Notes: generated by a model not told the origin, from the letters alone. Positions 44,056 through 56,149 are shown, counted from the first letter of the stretch. The stretch is 64,000 bases of DNA from Leptidea sinapis (GCF_905404315.1 NC_066267.1:1750501-1814500), one strand, 5' to 3'. A program made the numbers and translations.

Positions 44056-45646
44056 AATGGACAAGCCGGAAGGGTGACCCGTAAAATGTCGGAGTTTTAA
44101 TTTAAATATTGATAACAATAAATTCATTTCCAAACTTTAGTTGTACAGCAAAAAATGCTCAACTCGCTCAGATCGCTCTATATGAACTCCTAAGTATTAT
44201 AATATTTTCTGAAGTAGTTATACAATATTATTGTAATATTAGTCATTAAAGTAATAAATTAATTTGTGGCACATGATAAAAAACGTTTCGTAACTAATTT
44301 TTGGCTTAAGAATACAACATTAAAAGCAATAAAAGAACAATTAATGAAGAGTTAAAATAAATGACTGCAGAAGGGGTTGGTAATTTAAACGCACTTAAAA
44401 TTGAAATATCTGTAATTTACAGTTCCCACAAATAATTTATTGTAATTTAATACAATTTGGGCAGCGTTACCCCTTACAGTTCACATTATGTAATGTTGTC
44501 TCGCTCTGGCTTATATAGGACACGACCGTCACAGTGATGATGCTACCAACTGTTGCACTACAGTAGTGCCAACTAACTTACACGAATCAAGTTAACCAGA
44601 GATCAATATGCTTTTATAGTTATTTCTAAAATTATATTTATAATTATATAAAACAGTACTAACAAAGTAAGTCCTTAAATAAATGTTATAATTAATTGGG
44701 ATGTCTAATCTAATCAATCATATATCGTGAACTTAAAATGTCAAACAATGTCAAAAATGACAAATGTCTTATGACAGTTCATGACGTTGGTAGCGCTTGT
44801 AAACACATCAAGCTGAATGTATATAAAAAAAACTACTTCCTATTCATCGCCTCTGTTGAAATAAGGAATAAGCTAACATATTATATTGTAATGCAAAACA
44901 TACTTTACTCATAAATTATGCCAAACCTGTTGTTGGGTCGTGATTTTGGATTTTTACTTCAAGGGTAACACGATATTTATTTGTCTTTCCTCATTTTGTC
45001 TTTGTTTCAAAAGAAATAAAAGTTACTTATGTCGGAACAGGAAGGCCGAGGTTTAGATAAATTAGAAGAGAAATAATGTTTTTGAAAACTTGCTTGAATA
45101 ATTTTCTAAATGTGTTTTTTTGGAATAGATCGACTGACAACTGCGTGAAAATCGGTTTATTAATTCGAAAGTAATTGCCGTTTATAAATTATATAATAAC
45201 TTAATATATGTATTGTGAAAAAATATTCAACAGTTTTAGGATATTGAATCTGTTATAAGGGACACTTGTTCCATGAAAAAAGAAGTTAATTGTACTTGTA
45301 CTAATTAATTAGTAATAATAATCAAATGAGTAACAAATGCTAACACCAGTTAGGGAAACACGTTAAACCAGTTTTTTTTAATGTTTGTTCTAATATAATA
45401 ATAATAATGATATTAAGTCTGAGCCAGGAGGTATGTTATAGTTTAATTACTGTAATGAATAAAATTAGTTTTTTATACTGAAATTAATAGACGATGATAA
45501 AAATCTGGCTGTATTTGCCGTCTACAACAAGGATAGCTATCAGAAAATGTCACAGAAGTTAGAATTGTTATTGAATGCATTGAATGGATGTTATGAGATA
45601 ACAAAACTATACATCATTCCCATGAGATAAAACCTTAGATCATTAA
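44056..45646. other. Unrecognised AT-rich DNA
   Basis: 1.6 kb without a gene or a repeat I could match. The segment at 45130-45170 (GCGTGAAAATCGGTTTATTA) resembles a Helitron interior. Confidence 0.35.
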
Positions 45647-45955
45647 CTGCCCTTCCCAATATACTATCTACAGATAAAGATAAATTACTACCTTCTGCTG
45701 TCTGTAATTAGCTGTCAATAATCTGAAGCTGTCCCAATATACCCGGTAAGTTATTCATATCGCATTATATTGGGACGCGTGAATTGCAATTTCCATACAA
45801 ACTTCTATCGCTGGTAAGCTATACGTCGACCTATTGACAAACAGCGCGTACGGATAAGGTGAGTTACCGTCGATAAGTTTATTGGGACAGAAAAGTCAAC
45901 GATAGTTACGATTTTTTTCTCAAATAAGAGATAGACTAAATTTTGGAAACGGCCG
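45647..45955 (+). mobile_element. MITE-C copy
   Basis: CTGCCCTTCCCAATATACTA to GGAAACGGCCG. The interior GGTGAGTTACCGTCGATAAG matches the 6.1- and 40.7-kb copies. Confidence 0.75.
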
Positions 45956-45956
45956 T

Positions 45957-46121
45957 TATACGTCTAGATAGACTATGACAGCTGTGAAAAAACGCACACT
46001 AACACAAAGTGTCAAACAAATCGCGAGTGTTAGACGTAGCTTGTCACGCAAACTAAACTAATATATTACTGGCCTGTTTTTATCGGTTCTCTAACAGCAA
46101 GAGACTCTATCTAGACGTATA
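45957..46121 (-). mobile_element. MITE-B copy abutting MITE-C
   Basis: TATACGTCTAGATAGACTAT to CTCTATCTAGACGTAT. The boundary with MITE-C falls within TTATA at 45956-45960. Confidence 0.75.
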
Positions 46122-46507
46122 GTCAGCTTTAAATAAAATGTTATCTTGATGTAGCCTTGACTGCTGCTGGCTCCACCTCTGATTGAGATGCAAGACCTGT
46201 CCTCTCAGGGCGCGGAAACAGACTCTACCTCGCACCCTGAATGCTAATTATTTGCGATTGCTAATTCTCTACATTTCCGTGAGCCATTAACATATCCTTC
46301 TAATACTTACGTGATACTTATGAGGTATTGAGGGTTTTTACTCCTAGTTTTCATCATTAGTAAATCATGTTTCTACCCTCCCTTATTTCAAATATAATCC
46401 TGCTTTTTAAATGGAATTGTGAGTTACTCTTCTAGAGATGACAAAAATTACTGTCAATCAATCTACTAGCTGTGACAATAAATAGCATTCTTACATTTAT
46501 AATTGAA

Positions 46508-46710
46508 CTAGCCGTTCCCGCCCGTTTCACTTAGCGAATTTTAAAAGGAAGGAACATTGGAATTCATTGGAAAAATAAGTAGCCATAAACAATCTAGAAT
46601 AAATTTCGCATCGAATGGTGGTAGTTTCATGTCGATACGATTAGTGGTTTAGGCGTAATTGAGCCTCAAACAAAGACCATTTTAAATATATATATACATA
46701 TATCTAGAGT
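46508..46710 (-). mobile_element. Helitron 3' part
   Basis: The plus strand starts CTAGCCGTTCCCGCCCGTTT after A, with TCTAGAATAAATTTCGCATC and a TATATATATACATATATCTA end. Confidence 0.6.
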
Positions 46711-46917
46711 GACAATTACATAACATATTGCAGCACCACTTCGTAAACATCATGAAGCTACATCAGTTCGTAAAGGGGCTTTGACATGGGGAGAAGAACA
46801 GATAAGTAACTCCATGCTTAAAAGCTTTGAGGAAATATATATAAAAGCTTTAATTAGATCAAAAAGTTCAAAAAGCAACAAAAACGTTATTAAATAAACA
46901 GCGTTAAGGTTGCAGTC

Positions 46918-47310
46918 AGCTGCAGTAGGTCAGGTTCCAACACTTATTAAAAGTCAAAAACTACCACCAATTCGAAAAGTATGCCTCAGACCTGAGAAGA
47001 ACGGGAAATAAAATGAAGAGATTGATCGCTTGGTACCAAAACACAGTAAAATGTTCTATCACATTTTCTCTCACGTTAAATCTTATGAATTTATGTGTCC
47101 TTCTCCTTTTACGGTCGCTTTAAATGATTTATGAGCGATAATGTGTAAGCCTGTTTGTGTTTCTATCATATCGCTTTTTCGTTTCATCGAGTTTCAAATA
47201 ACAACGATTGTAAAGAAGTTTCACAAAAATGACAATTTATAGTACATTAAACACTTCATAACTGTAACAAGTAATTTACACTAGGTTGGAACCTGACCTG
47301 CTGCAGTAAG
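46918..47310. repeat. Segment bounded by 22-bp inverted repeats
   Basis: CTGCAGTAGGTCAGGTTCCA near 46920 and its near-complement (TTGGAACCTGACCTGCTGCA) at 47285-47306 face each other. Inside lie a LINE-J tail complement (46938-47010) and a Fam-H part (47020-47225). Confidence 0.55.
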
Positions 47311-47964
47311 ATATGATAGTAAAATTACATATTTGAATTTGAATATTGTGTTAAAATATTATTAGTTGATAGTGCCTTACAAAAAAGTTATTCTATCTAC
47401 AATTAGAGTTAGTAGCGGAAGGACGTGGTTTCCTCAAGCATTATTAATGTTAACGCGTAGTGCAGGTTCCTGTTTACAAACAAATGGTTTTATCTATTAC
47501 ATCTTCATCCTATACTATTTTATTTCGTTTCAGTAGATACGTACTTGAAATTTTCTAGTATTTTTTTATGATAAAGATATTGAATCAACTAGATATTGTT
47601 TACAGTGGTACAGCACCATTATTTACTAAATCAATATGAAATATTTAAAGATAACCTCGTCGTGGTATGTGACACAGATATCTAACCACATGTACGGGTT
47701 GTGAATACTTAATGATCACGGTTACTCTTTTGAAACCACTTGCAAGCCCTCAAATCTAATACTGTTGGCTTGAAATGTAAAAGAGCAAATGTATTTTATA
47801 GGAACTTTTACATTATTGCACTGCGGACTTTCTTGGTATGAGTATAAAATGTTAAACTCGCGTCAGGAGACGCAGCCTGATCGATAATTCGTAAGATAGT
47901 AGTTGAAATTATGGGTGAAAGTTGATTTTTCTGAGAGACAAACTTTTGAATGTAAATTAGTTGT

Positions 47965-48425
47965 TACAGTTCTGAAGTGTTTAATTTTTAATGTAATATA
48001 AATTGTCATTTCTATGAAACTTCTTTACATTCGTTGTTATTTGAAACTCGATGAAACGAAAAAGCGAGACGATAGAGACACAAACAGGCTTACACATTCT
48101 CGCTCTCTAAAAATCATTTAAAGCGACAGTAAAAAGAGGCAGACACATAAATTCATAAGATTTAACGTGGGAGAAAATGAGATAAGAAGCATTTCAATGT
48201 ATTTTGGTACCAAGCGATCATCGTTGAAGAAGATATTGTCTTATGTATCACGCGGGAAACCTTAATATATTCTGACGTCATGCCCACAATGTATTGATAC
48301 ATAGACACCAGGAGAACATAAATATGGTAGGCGATAGTAATGTCTTTCATAGCGGTTGAAATCATGTGTCATCCCAGCAACATGTACCGTTTAGAGTCAT
48401 ATACAGTTTAGAGGTTTTCTATCTC
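47965..48425 (-). repeat. Fam-H copy, longest
   Basis: It is the complement of 30523-30905 over most of its length (TCGATGAAACGAAAAAGCGA, TTTTGGTACCAAGCGATCAT, GACACCAGGAGAACATAAAT). It is inverted relative to the part at 47020-47225. Confidence 0.6.
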
Positions 48426-48639
48426 TTATGCAAACTTTACCTTTATTTTTAATAAAATACTATTATTTGTATGTGCTACCTATTGATAGGTTTTAAGTCT
48501 TCATTCTTATTTCATATAATTGTTCATAAAATGAAAACTACTGGGCTAAACTACGTAAACTTTATGGGACCAAATGGCATCTATTTCGTATGAAACAAAA
48601 CAAGAATTACGTAAATTGGATCATAAATCTCAGAGTAAT

Positions 48640-48705
48640 TGGTGTACATACATAAAAAAAAATACCGATCGAATTGATAACCTCCTCCTTTTGGAAGTCG
48701 GTTAA
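48640..48705 (+). repeat. Short dispersed repeat, AACCTCCTCCTTTTGGAAGT type
   Basis: ACCGATCGAATTGATAACCT followed by CCTCCTTTTGGAAGTCGGTT is a string I recall as common in lepidopteran repeats. A weak echo occurs at 48770-48785. Confidence 0.4.
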
Positions 48706-49039
48706 AAAAACGATCCCTTAGCTACGCAACGATGAGACAAAAAAAGATAAAATTACACACAACACCTATTTTGAAATCGGTTAAAAACACACACAAAACA
48801 CATAACATTTTTATAAACCAAAATTGGAAATCAACGGTGACTTCAGAAGGCTATTGTCTTAGACAAAAACATCAACCTTCGAATATAAATAAAACAGACA
48901 TTATTTAACTCACTGATTGCTGCCGTACAATAATTAAGTTACAAAGGTCACTCCGATTTTGACCCGGAAAACTCATCTCGGTTCATTGTGGTTTCTCCTG
49001 ACGAGATCAGATGCCAATCTGTTAAGAATGTCATTACTG

Positions 49040-49420
49040 GGCTACTATTTTTAATTTAGCATTGCTAATATTTATTTGTGCAAGAAATATATTTTTTAAT
49101 TTTGATATGCACCATCTTGATTTTTAATTCTTGTTGATAATGTTATGTATGTACATAGGTACATAGGTGAATTTGCTAGAAACTGTCATAACCATAATGT
49201 TAACACCAGGAACGTGTTCGTCTTTTGTGGGGCAATCTATATGCTTTTATAACAAGATACCAGAAAATGTTCAAAACAAATGTTTTACGATATTCAAAAG
49301 AATTGTTAAAAAACGTTTGTGTGATCATAACTGTGGTTACTATAACATAAATTAATTTCTTAATGATACCACCGATGGGGAATGTAGCAACCGCCCTCAG
49401 GCTACTAAATAATAAGAAAA
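49040..49420 (+). mobile_element. LINE-J C-terminal remnant
   Basis: The open frame at 49167-49352 includes FVGQSICFYNKIPENVQNKC and FKRIVKKRLC, the LINE-J C-terminus. It is 5'-truncated and its 3' UTR runs into Fam-F. Confidence 0.7.
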
Positions 49421-49462
49421 TTGTACGATTTTACTTTGTAACCATATATTTTATTAGTTGAA

Positions 49463-49770
49463 TTTACCGTCACTTCGTAAAGGTTTGAGCTAATGAAAAC
49501 GTGAAAGTGGAAAGAAACTCATTGCCACTCTTTAAATCTTACATTTACATTTTCATAGTTTTACAAATCATTTCAATTACAATATATAGCTGCAACAAAA
49601 ATACTCAAACGTCAAATAGTCAATGCCTAACACGAGAAAGTCAAAAATGTAAATGTAAATTAATACAAAACAAAAGTTAATGAGTACATAGTAGCTGCAT
49701 CATACACACACACCGTAAATAAATAAAGGTATTTTTTGAGCATTTTATAAGCGATTATAAAAAAAATATA
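49463..49770 (+). repeat. Fam-F copy
   Basis: Collinear with 19513-19820: ACTTCGTAAAGGTTTGAGCT, ACTCAAACGTCAAATAGTCA, GAGCATTTTATAAGCGATTA. Confidence 0.6.
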
Positions 49771-50422
49771 ATAACTTTTAAGAATCTGAAGCAGAGTTTC
49801 AGGTAACAGGATCATCCAGCCACCACAAGTAGTGTCCGTTCACGAGCATGACGCATGGACCAGCCATCGCCTCCCTCAACCATATTTTAGGCGGAAGGGT
49901 ATGCAAGATTATTCGCAGTTTATAGTTACAGCTGTAATGCATCGTGTATTTGCGATACTTCTTTTCGACTTAACTAGAATCACCACAGACGTGTGTGACG
50001 TAGATCAGCTAAACTTTTCAAATATGTATTCACGGATTATCTTTTTTGCTTGGATTATATAAATTCAAATATTAATTTGTTTGTGCAACACCAACAGGGG
50101 AAAAATCCAGCTTTGGAATTGCTTAACTAACAAGTACGCCACCATTATGATGTCATAATTTACAAAGATGTTTGACTTTTGTCAAACATTCAGTCATTCC
50201 AATGGCCACATCATTGACAGACGAAATTATAATATGTCTAGAATTGAATAAAGTCTACATTCGGATGTAAATAGTTATAAAACCAGTTGAGGTTACAAAA
50301 ATATGGACGCTCCCATTTCAACTGGTATTCACAAATTCTACAAGGCTGATTTTCAACACCGCAACTTGCGTAAAACTTGGGTATACTTTATTTATTCTGC
50401 ATTCAAATATTTATATTCAAAA

Positions 50423-50835
50423 CTAGCTGACCCGACAGACGTTGTTCTGTTCATAATTTATATTAAATGAAGATTTATGAATTTACATAAAAATAATCTG
50501 ATAGATAGTTAACAACTGTAGTTTATCTATCAACTATAGGTAGCTAAAATTAAAATTCTTTTATCCCTCCTGAGAAAGTTAGAAAGATATAAAAAATCTA
50601 AATAATTATTCATTTGAAACTATGCTTTCAATTGGATTTCTGAACGACGGGACACATCAAAGGAAAAACAAAATTGTTGTTTCTATTTCATTCCGAGCAT
50701 TTCCATATTTATTCACCTTTTAAACCATCTCTGGACTTCCACGAATAATTCAAGACCAAAATTAGCCAAATCGATCCAGCCGTACTCGAGTTTTAGCGAG
50801 ACTAACGAACAGCAATTCATTTTTATATATATAGA
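50423..50835 (-). mobile_element. Helitron (type 2 variant)
   Basis: Starts CTAGCTGACCCGACAGACGT after A, contains ATCGATCCAGCCGTACTCGA, and ends TTTTTATATATATAGAT. Confidence 0.75.
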
Positions 50836-50859
50836 TTATAATATTTTATGATACTTAAG

Positions 50860-50985
50860 AGTAGGTATATAACTATGGATGAAAGGTGATTTTTCTGAGA
50901 GATATGCTTTTTAATGTAAATTAAATGTAATAGTTCTTAAGTATTAAATTTTTATGTAATATAAATTGTCAGTTTTGTGTACGAT
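50860..50985 (+). repeat. Fam-H-associated fragment
   Basis: GTGATTTTTCTGAGAGATAT, TAATGTAATATAAATTGTCA-like sequence also precedes the Fam-H copy at 47.92-48.0 kb. Confidence 0.45.
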
Positions 50986-51065
50986 AGCGCAATAAATGAA
51001 TATTGTATTTAACCACATAAATGCTACTTCTTTTTATACTGATAAATAAAGCAATTCGTGCGAAA

Positions 51066-51341
51066 TTATTCCCTAACCATTCCAAAACATTCAAAAATCC
51101 ACAACGTTATGTTCAAGTTATCACTTCTGCCGGCACTCCCGGAGTGCAACCCGTATTTTTTCAGTAATAATCTGATTAAATAAATTACATTACCATAGCC
51201 TAAGCAGCATGAGGTATTTGTCCAATGGGGGTCGTCATTAGTACCACTGAACCAATGCCTCATGCCAGGGTCGACCCATACTTTTCCGCGATCTCGCAAG
51301 ATACCATCAAAATAGCGCAAGGTCGCCCAATCTTCTGTCAC
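51066..51341 (-). other. Coding-like fragment, unidentified
   Basis: The minus strand is open for 91 codons, with TEDWATLRYFDGILRDRGKV, NDDPHWTNTSCCLGYGNV and GLHSGSAGRSDNLN. Its composition is more coding-like than the flanks. It lies beside LINE 3' sequences, so a transposon origin is likely, but I cannot name the family. Confidence 0.3.
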
Positions 51342-51349
51342 TATCTTCT

Positions 51350-51862
51350 AAAAGGCATAAAAGGCATTTATATTCTCAAAATTTTATTTATTTACTTATT
51401 TATTCAATCCACCAGTGATAATTAAATTAATTCAAGCTACAATAGAATATTAAATCTAAAGTTAATTCTAAATGCATTATATTTTAAGGCAGTTACAGCA
51501 TGCAATTGTTATGAAGCTTACAAATATTTATATGGTATAAACAAATGAAGTACTTATAAATAATTTAAAAAACGTATGAACTTTTTACCGAAAAAAAAAA
51601 TCACATGAAATCACACATCATGAAATAGTTCTAGGTAGTTCGCTAAATTGAAATCATTCAAATAAATATATTTTGTTAATATTACAAATTATTTAATTTA
51701 TCACTTAATAAAATTTTACTACGGAATGGTTTGAGTGAGTCCCCAAAAGAATCCAAATGTTTGCAACTATCGTATAGTATTTTAGCGAAAACGTCTTTGA
51801 AAAAGTGATAATTGATTGCTTTAGAATTATTTTTGATGTCATTTCTAATATACTAGATCTAT
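51350..51862 (-). mobile_element. LINE 3' UTR split by a second LINE-like tail
   Basis: The left part (AAAAGGCATAAAAGGCATTT) and right part from about 51806 (TTTTTGATGTCATTTCTAAT) are contiguous at 11885-11960. The insert (about 51378-51805) begins with a reversed AATAAATAAG-type tail. AATT may be the target duplication. Confidence 0.5.
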
Positions 51863-51994
51863 GATGAAATTTCAAGGAGCCACTTGACCCAGTTCAGAGT
51901 GAACAAGATATTTCAGCGTTGGGACATCACCACAGCCCCTTATCGCGCGTGAAATGCACAAAAAAATTAGGCATGTAAAAAACTCCTAAGATCA

Positions 51995-52115
51995 TTTAGA
52001 CGTCTAGATAGACTAGGACAGCTATGAGATCGTTGAAAAAAATTCTTGATAAACCCCAAAAATTCTGAGCGGCACTACAACTGAGCTCGTTACCTATTTA
52101 TCATTTGGGCTTCAT
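51995..52115. repeat. Scraps of MITE-B and Fam-S
   Basis: CATTTAGACGTCTAGATAGA (MITE-B end) is followed by CCCCAAAAATTCTGAGCGGC, part of minus-strand Fam-S. Confidence 0.55.
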
Positions 52116-52484
52116 AAATTCCTGGATAAATAAATAAAATATTGTATTATCAATTCAACAAGGTACACCATGCAATCTCTATAACAAAAATGATATGAAT
52201 TTTGTTGCGATGATCTGTAAGTAAGCCTAACTTGTTCTGTGATAAGTAAATATTATATTATGTAGCTCGGTAGGCATGCAGGTTATGTCTCACACGACCA
52301 CTGTCGTTTACGCTTCGTTTTGTAATGAAAGCTCCAGGTTAATCACCTCAACCCGTGTAACCTTGTTCGCTCTCAGATACATATTATGCACATATATAAT
52401 AGCTTATAGATTATGTGACTCCATCTGTTCTGGACCTTAAATTATCAATCCATAATTACATATATGTTATAAATCCATATATAT

Positions 52485-52820
52485 ACCAATGGGAGACTCC
52501 TTTGCACAGGATGTCGACTAGATTATAGGTAACGGCGCCTATTTCTGCCGTAAAGCATAAGAAACATTATTGCATTTCGGTCTGAAGGGCGCCGTAGCTA
52601 GTGAAATTACTGGGCAAATGAGACTTAACATCTTATGTCTAAAGGTGGTGAGTGAAATTACTGCGCAAATGAGACTTAACCACTTATATCTCAAGATGAC
52701 GAGCGCAATTGTAGTGCCGCTAAGAATTTTTGGGTTTTGCAATAATCCTGAGCGGCACTGTATTGTAATGGGCAGGACGTTTTACCATCAGCTGAGCATC
52801 CTGCATGTCTCGTCCCTTAT
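52485..52820 (+). mobile_element. Fam-S copy 6 with 51-bp tandem duplication
   Basis: Full length. The unit starting GTGAAATTACTGGGCAAATG is repeated in tandem (52601-52651 and 52652-52702) with several differences. Confidence 0.8.
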
Positions 52821-52955
52821 TGTGTGTCTGAAACTGTCAAATACAATTGTACAAGTCACGATATTATTTATACCGATTTAAAGTGTAGATAATTGATTCT
52901 CTACAGATGAAATGATTTTTAAGGTTTTATTTTACGACAATTGTTTGATATTTTA

Positions 52956-53166
52956 CGGCCGTTTTCAATAACATATATCTTGTTACAGAAACATTGTAAT
53001 CACCGTTTAATGACAAGATCTTGTCTATCCATAGTTATGTTCAACATAGTTATAGCCAATGCTTTATGTCAATAGGTTATTGAAATGTAAGTAAGCGTAA
53101 ATTGATACATTTGTCTACCTCCTAGTAAGTTAAACTAAAGGATAGATAGGTTATTGAAAACCGCCG
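52956..53166 (+). mobile_element. MITE-A copy with TTA target duplication
   Basis: CGGCCGTTTTCAATAACA to ATTGAAAACCGCCG. TTA lies at 52953-52955 and 53167-53169. Confidence 0.8.
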
Positions 53167-53470
53167 TTAGACAATCACTATCCCAACCGTAATAAGTTTA
53201 ACAGTTAGTAGTTCATAAGAAATATTGCTACTTACACATTTACATTATTTACTTATATACATATATCATGGAGGTTTCTCTGAATTAAATAAATAAAAAA
53301 GTTATTAATCTACTTCCTATTTACGTAAATAACTATATGTGTGTTAATCGTTATAACATGTAATGTCACATTTAAATCACTTGGCTCCTATAGCCGTGAA
53401 AGCGGAACAGTCATACTTTCAGTTTTATAAATCTTGTAGATGCGTAGTATAAGGTACAGTTTACATTATT

Positions 53471-53710
53471 GGTTAGTGACTCTACCTACTGCAGCCTACT
53501 AACTAGAGGTCCCGGGGTCGAATCCCGGTAGGTGCAAACATTTGATGAATATGAATGTTTGTTGCCAAGTCATGGATGTTTATAAGTATTTATGTACATA
53601 TGTTTAAGTAAGTATATTGTATTAAATATATCGTTGTCTTATGTCCATAGTACAGGCTATGTCTAGTTTGGGGCAAGATAATTTGCTTGTGTGTGTCAAT
53701 ATTATATTAT
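53471..53710 (+). mobile_element. tRNA-derived SINE, 5'-truncated
   Basis: GGTTAGTGACTCTACCTACT then GAGGTCCCGGGGTCGAATCC; the body and ATT-type tail match the 9.65-kb copy. Confidence 0.75.
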
Positions 53711-54271
53711 GTGCTGAACAGTTGTGTGTTGTGACGAAGAGCGTCTTTGATAGATTTTCTTACATTTTATGGAATGATTCCATATCGTATTCTATATCGA
53801 ATATTAAGGGTTTCTAGATTTTAGTTTTTTTTGCGATGTCATAAAAGTGTGATGGCACCCCGCCATTTAAGATTTTCCAAACTTGGACAGATTCTGTCCA
53901 ATAGGATGTTTTAAATAGTTATATATATCTGATATAATATTGTTATTTCCACAACTTTAATATTTTTACCTTTATTAACTTAAGAACAACTCAAATATTT
54001 ACTTTACAAATAATATACTACGATATAGGTAAATCTTACATTGTAAATCTATTACTGTAATTTTTAGTAGCGTTATGTGCAATCGTATGATAGAAAAAAT
54101 TAATAGTAGGCTTAAAGCTGAACATATGTTTAAGTGTACAAGACCGTGCTCAAGCTCTAAGAATTTTAAACGTATTTGGAGGCCTCTGTCACATAGATTA
54201 GTATGTACATCACAGAAACCTTAATATTACCCTGTGGAGAGTGCAAGTACAGCTTGGCAGCAGCTAACATT

Positions 54272-54732
54272 TTACCAGTCTTAGGGAGACTCCTTTGCAC
54301 AGGATGCCGGCTAGATTATGGGTACCACAACGGCGCCTAATTCTGCCGTGAAGTAGTAATGTGTAAGCATTACTGTGTTTCGGTCTGAAGGGCGCCGTAG
54401 CCAGTGAAATTACAGAGCAAACGAGACTTGACATCTTAACTCAACGTGACAGGCGCAATTGTAGTGCCGCTCAGAATTTTTGGGTTAAATTGAAATGTTG
54501 TGAGCCTTCTTGAATATAAATACCACCAAGATACGTCTTCAATCTTGACGGAATTTACGCTCAAGAAGGGTCACAACATTTGAATTATTATGAATTTCCG
54601 CAAAAAAATGCTTAATTCAATTAATTATTTTTGGTTTTTTCAAAAATCCTGAGCGGTACTGCAATGTAATAGGCAGGCGTATCAATTACCATCAGCTGAA
54701 CGCCCTGCTCGTCTTCTTCCTTTCATAAAAAA
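54272..54732 (+). mobile_element. Fam-S copy 7, interrupted
   Basis: The parts before 54487 and after 54629 join at GAATTTTTGGGTTTTT, where intact copies are continuous. The interruption is a separate small element. Confidence 0.8.
54488..54628. mobile_element. About 140-bp insert with 21-bp inverted repeats
   Basis: AAATGTTGTGAGCCTTCTTG (54493-54512) and its complement at 54562-54581 form the arms, with one mismatch over 21 bp. The flanks (TTTTTGGGTT left, TTTTTGGTTT right) suggest a target duplication of about 10 bp. Its right part resembles Fam-G at 60.5 kb. Confidence 0.6.
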
Positions 54733-54764
54733 GGCATAGCATATAATATATATTTATCAGCGTA

Positions 54765-55040
54765 GTGTCGAGTGCGGTGACCCTCGATATCGAAGCTTAT
54801 CTACCAAGTGACTCGGAATGCTGCGCCGTGTGTCTGACCCACCTTGGAGTTTGGAATGTCTCTACTGACGCGACGCCTACAGACTTCGTAATGCACAAAA
54901 AAACCAACAGAAGTTTTTCTGTATCGCTGCAAACAAAAAGTCGCCTTCATTGTATAATCTATCGCCATGACACTTGTAATGACAATAACCGCGACCTTAA
55001 TGCGATGATTTCATTGGGAGCTTACGATGTGTGCGTGTGA
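54765..55040 (+). other. Open stretch, unidentified
   Basis: An 92-codon non-ATG frame with mid-range GC at 54760-54900 (SDSECCAVCLTHLGVWNV). No family, splice context or second copy was recognised; it may be chance. Confidence 0.15.
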
Positions 55041-55489
55041 TAACGTTTTAGTAATGGAGATGTTTTTAGTATTTGATAAAGAAATCCTTGAAAGTTGGAA
55101 TTAAAATGAAAAAATATGGAAGGGCGTGCGCTCATCATCATATAAATACAGTGACGTCCAAGGCGAAAGTGCTTAATAAAATCAGGCTTTATTCCTGAAT
55201 ACATAAGACTCAAGGCTGTAAACGGGGATTTGAGTGCATATATAAGCATCCCGATCATAGTTGAACAGAATGAACAAAGTTGAATATGGACAAATTGAAC
55301 AATTTATTGTAACAGTTAATTAACAGCCGTTAAATAACTACTGTTAATTTAACTGCTATTTATTGTGAACTATATAAATACATTTATAATTCACGTGACA
55401 TGATTTATTCAATAAGATTTATGTTTGTATGTATATACAGTGAAGCGAAGACTCCTTTGGATTGTCGTTGGAGAATCCGGTGACTTTTT

Positions 55490-55770
55490 TTCTGATAAAT
55501 GTTATTCAAAATCAAAATTAAATTGTTGGCAAGTTACTCATTGCCACTGTTTTAAATCTATATTTTCATCTTCATCGTTTCACATTATATTTTTACAAAA
55601 ACGTTTTTTTCTTACTTAATTAATTTAACAAAAAAGAAAAATACACTCAACATCAAAAGATTGTACAAAATGTATTACAACTCTTAAATTTATATTACTG
55701 AAATAAAACAAAATTACAAATAAGAGTCGATGAGCACATTTATCAGGCACCACAAGTTTCTTAACTTATA
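55490..55770 (+). repeat. Fam-F-like divergent copy
   Basis: GGCAAGTTACTCATTGCCAC and AATACACTCAACATCAAAAG parallel Fam-F, with weaker similarity. Confidence 0.4.
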
Positions 55771-56032
55771 TTTTAGGAAAGTTAACGACTTGCCCCAAGA
55801 AGCCATCTCGAGCACGGCTGTATCAATATTTTTATAAATAAAAGTACATTAGTAAACACCGACTAGAAACATCACTAGAGTTTACTTCGATAGTGTAAAC
55901 TAAAATTGAATCACCGACACACGAGGTGAAAGTGTTATTAGTTCGCAAACTTCACAAACTCTCTCCGAACGTAATGCGGCAGTACTCGTGTTATTAATAT
56001 AATACGAGATAGGCAGCCGGCCTTTCTAAAGA

Positions 56033-56064
56033 TGCTGTTGCCATCAGCAGAGCGGCAACAGTCG
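56033..56064. repeat. Short hairpin
   Basis: CTGTTGCC and GGCAACAG (8 bp) enclose about 11 bases. A single occurrence. Confidence 0.6.
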
Positions 56065-56149
56065 GAGATAACTCACAAACACTTCTACCCGACACATAAG
56101 TAACCATGTGCTCATATTATTGGACCCATTTCATTATACCCTTTCTATT

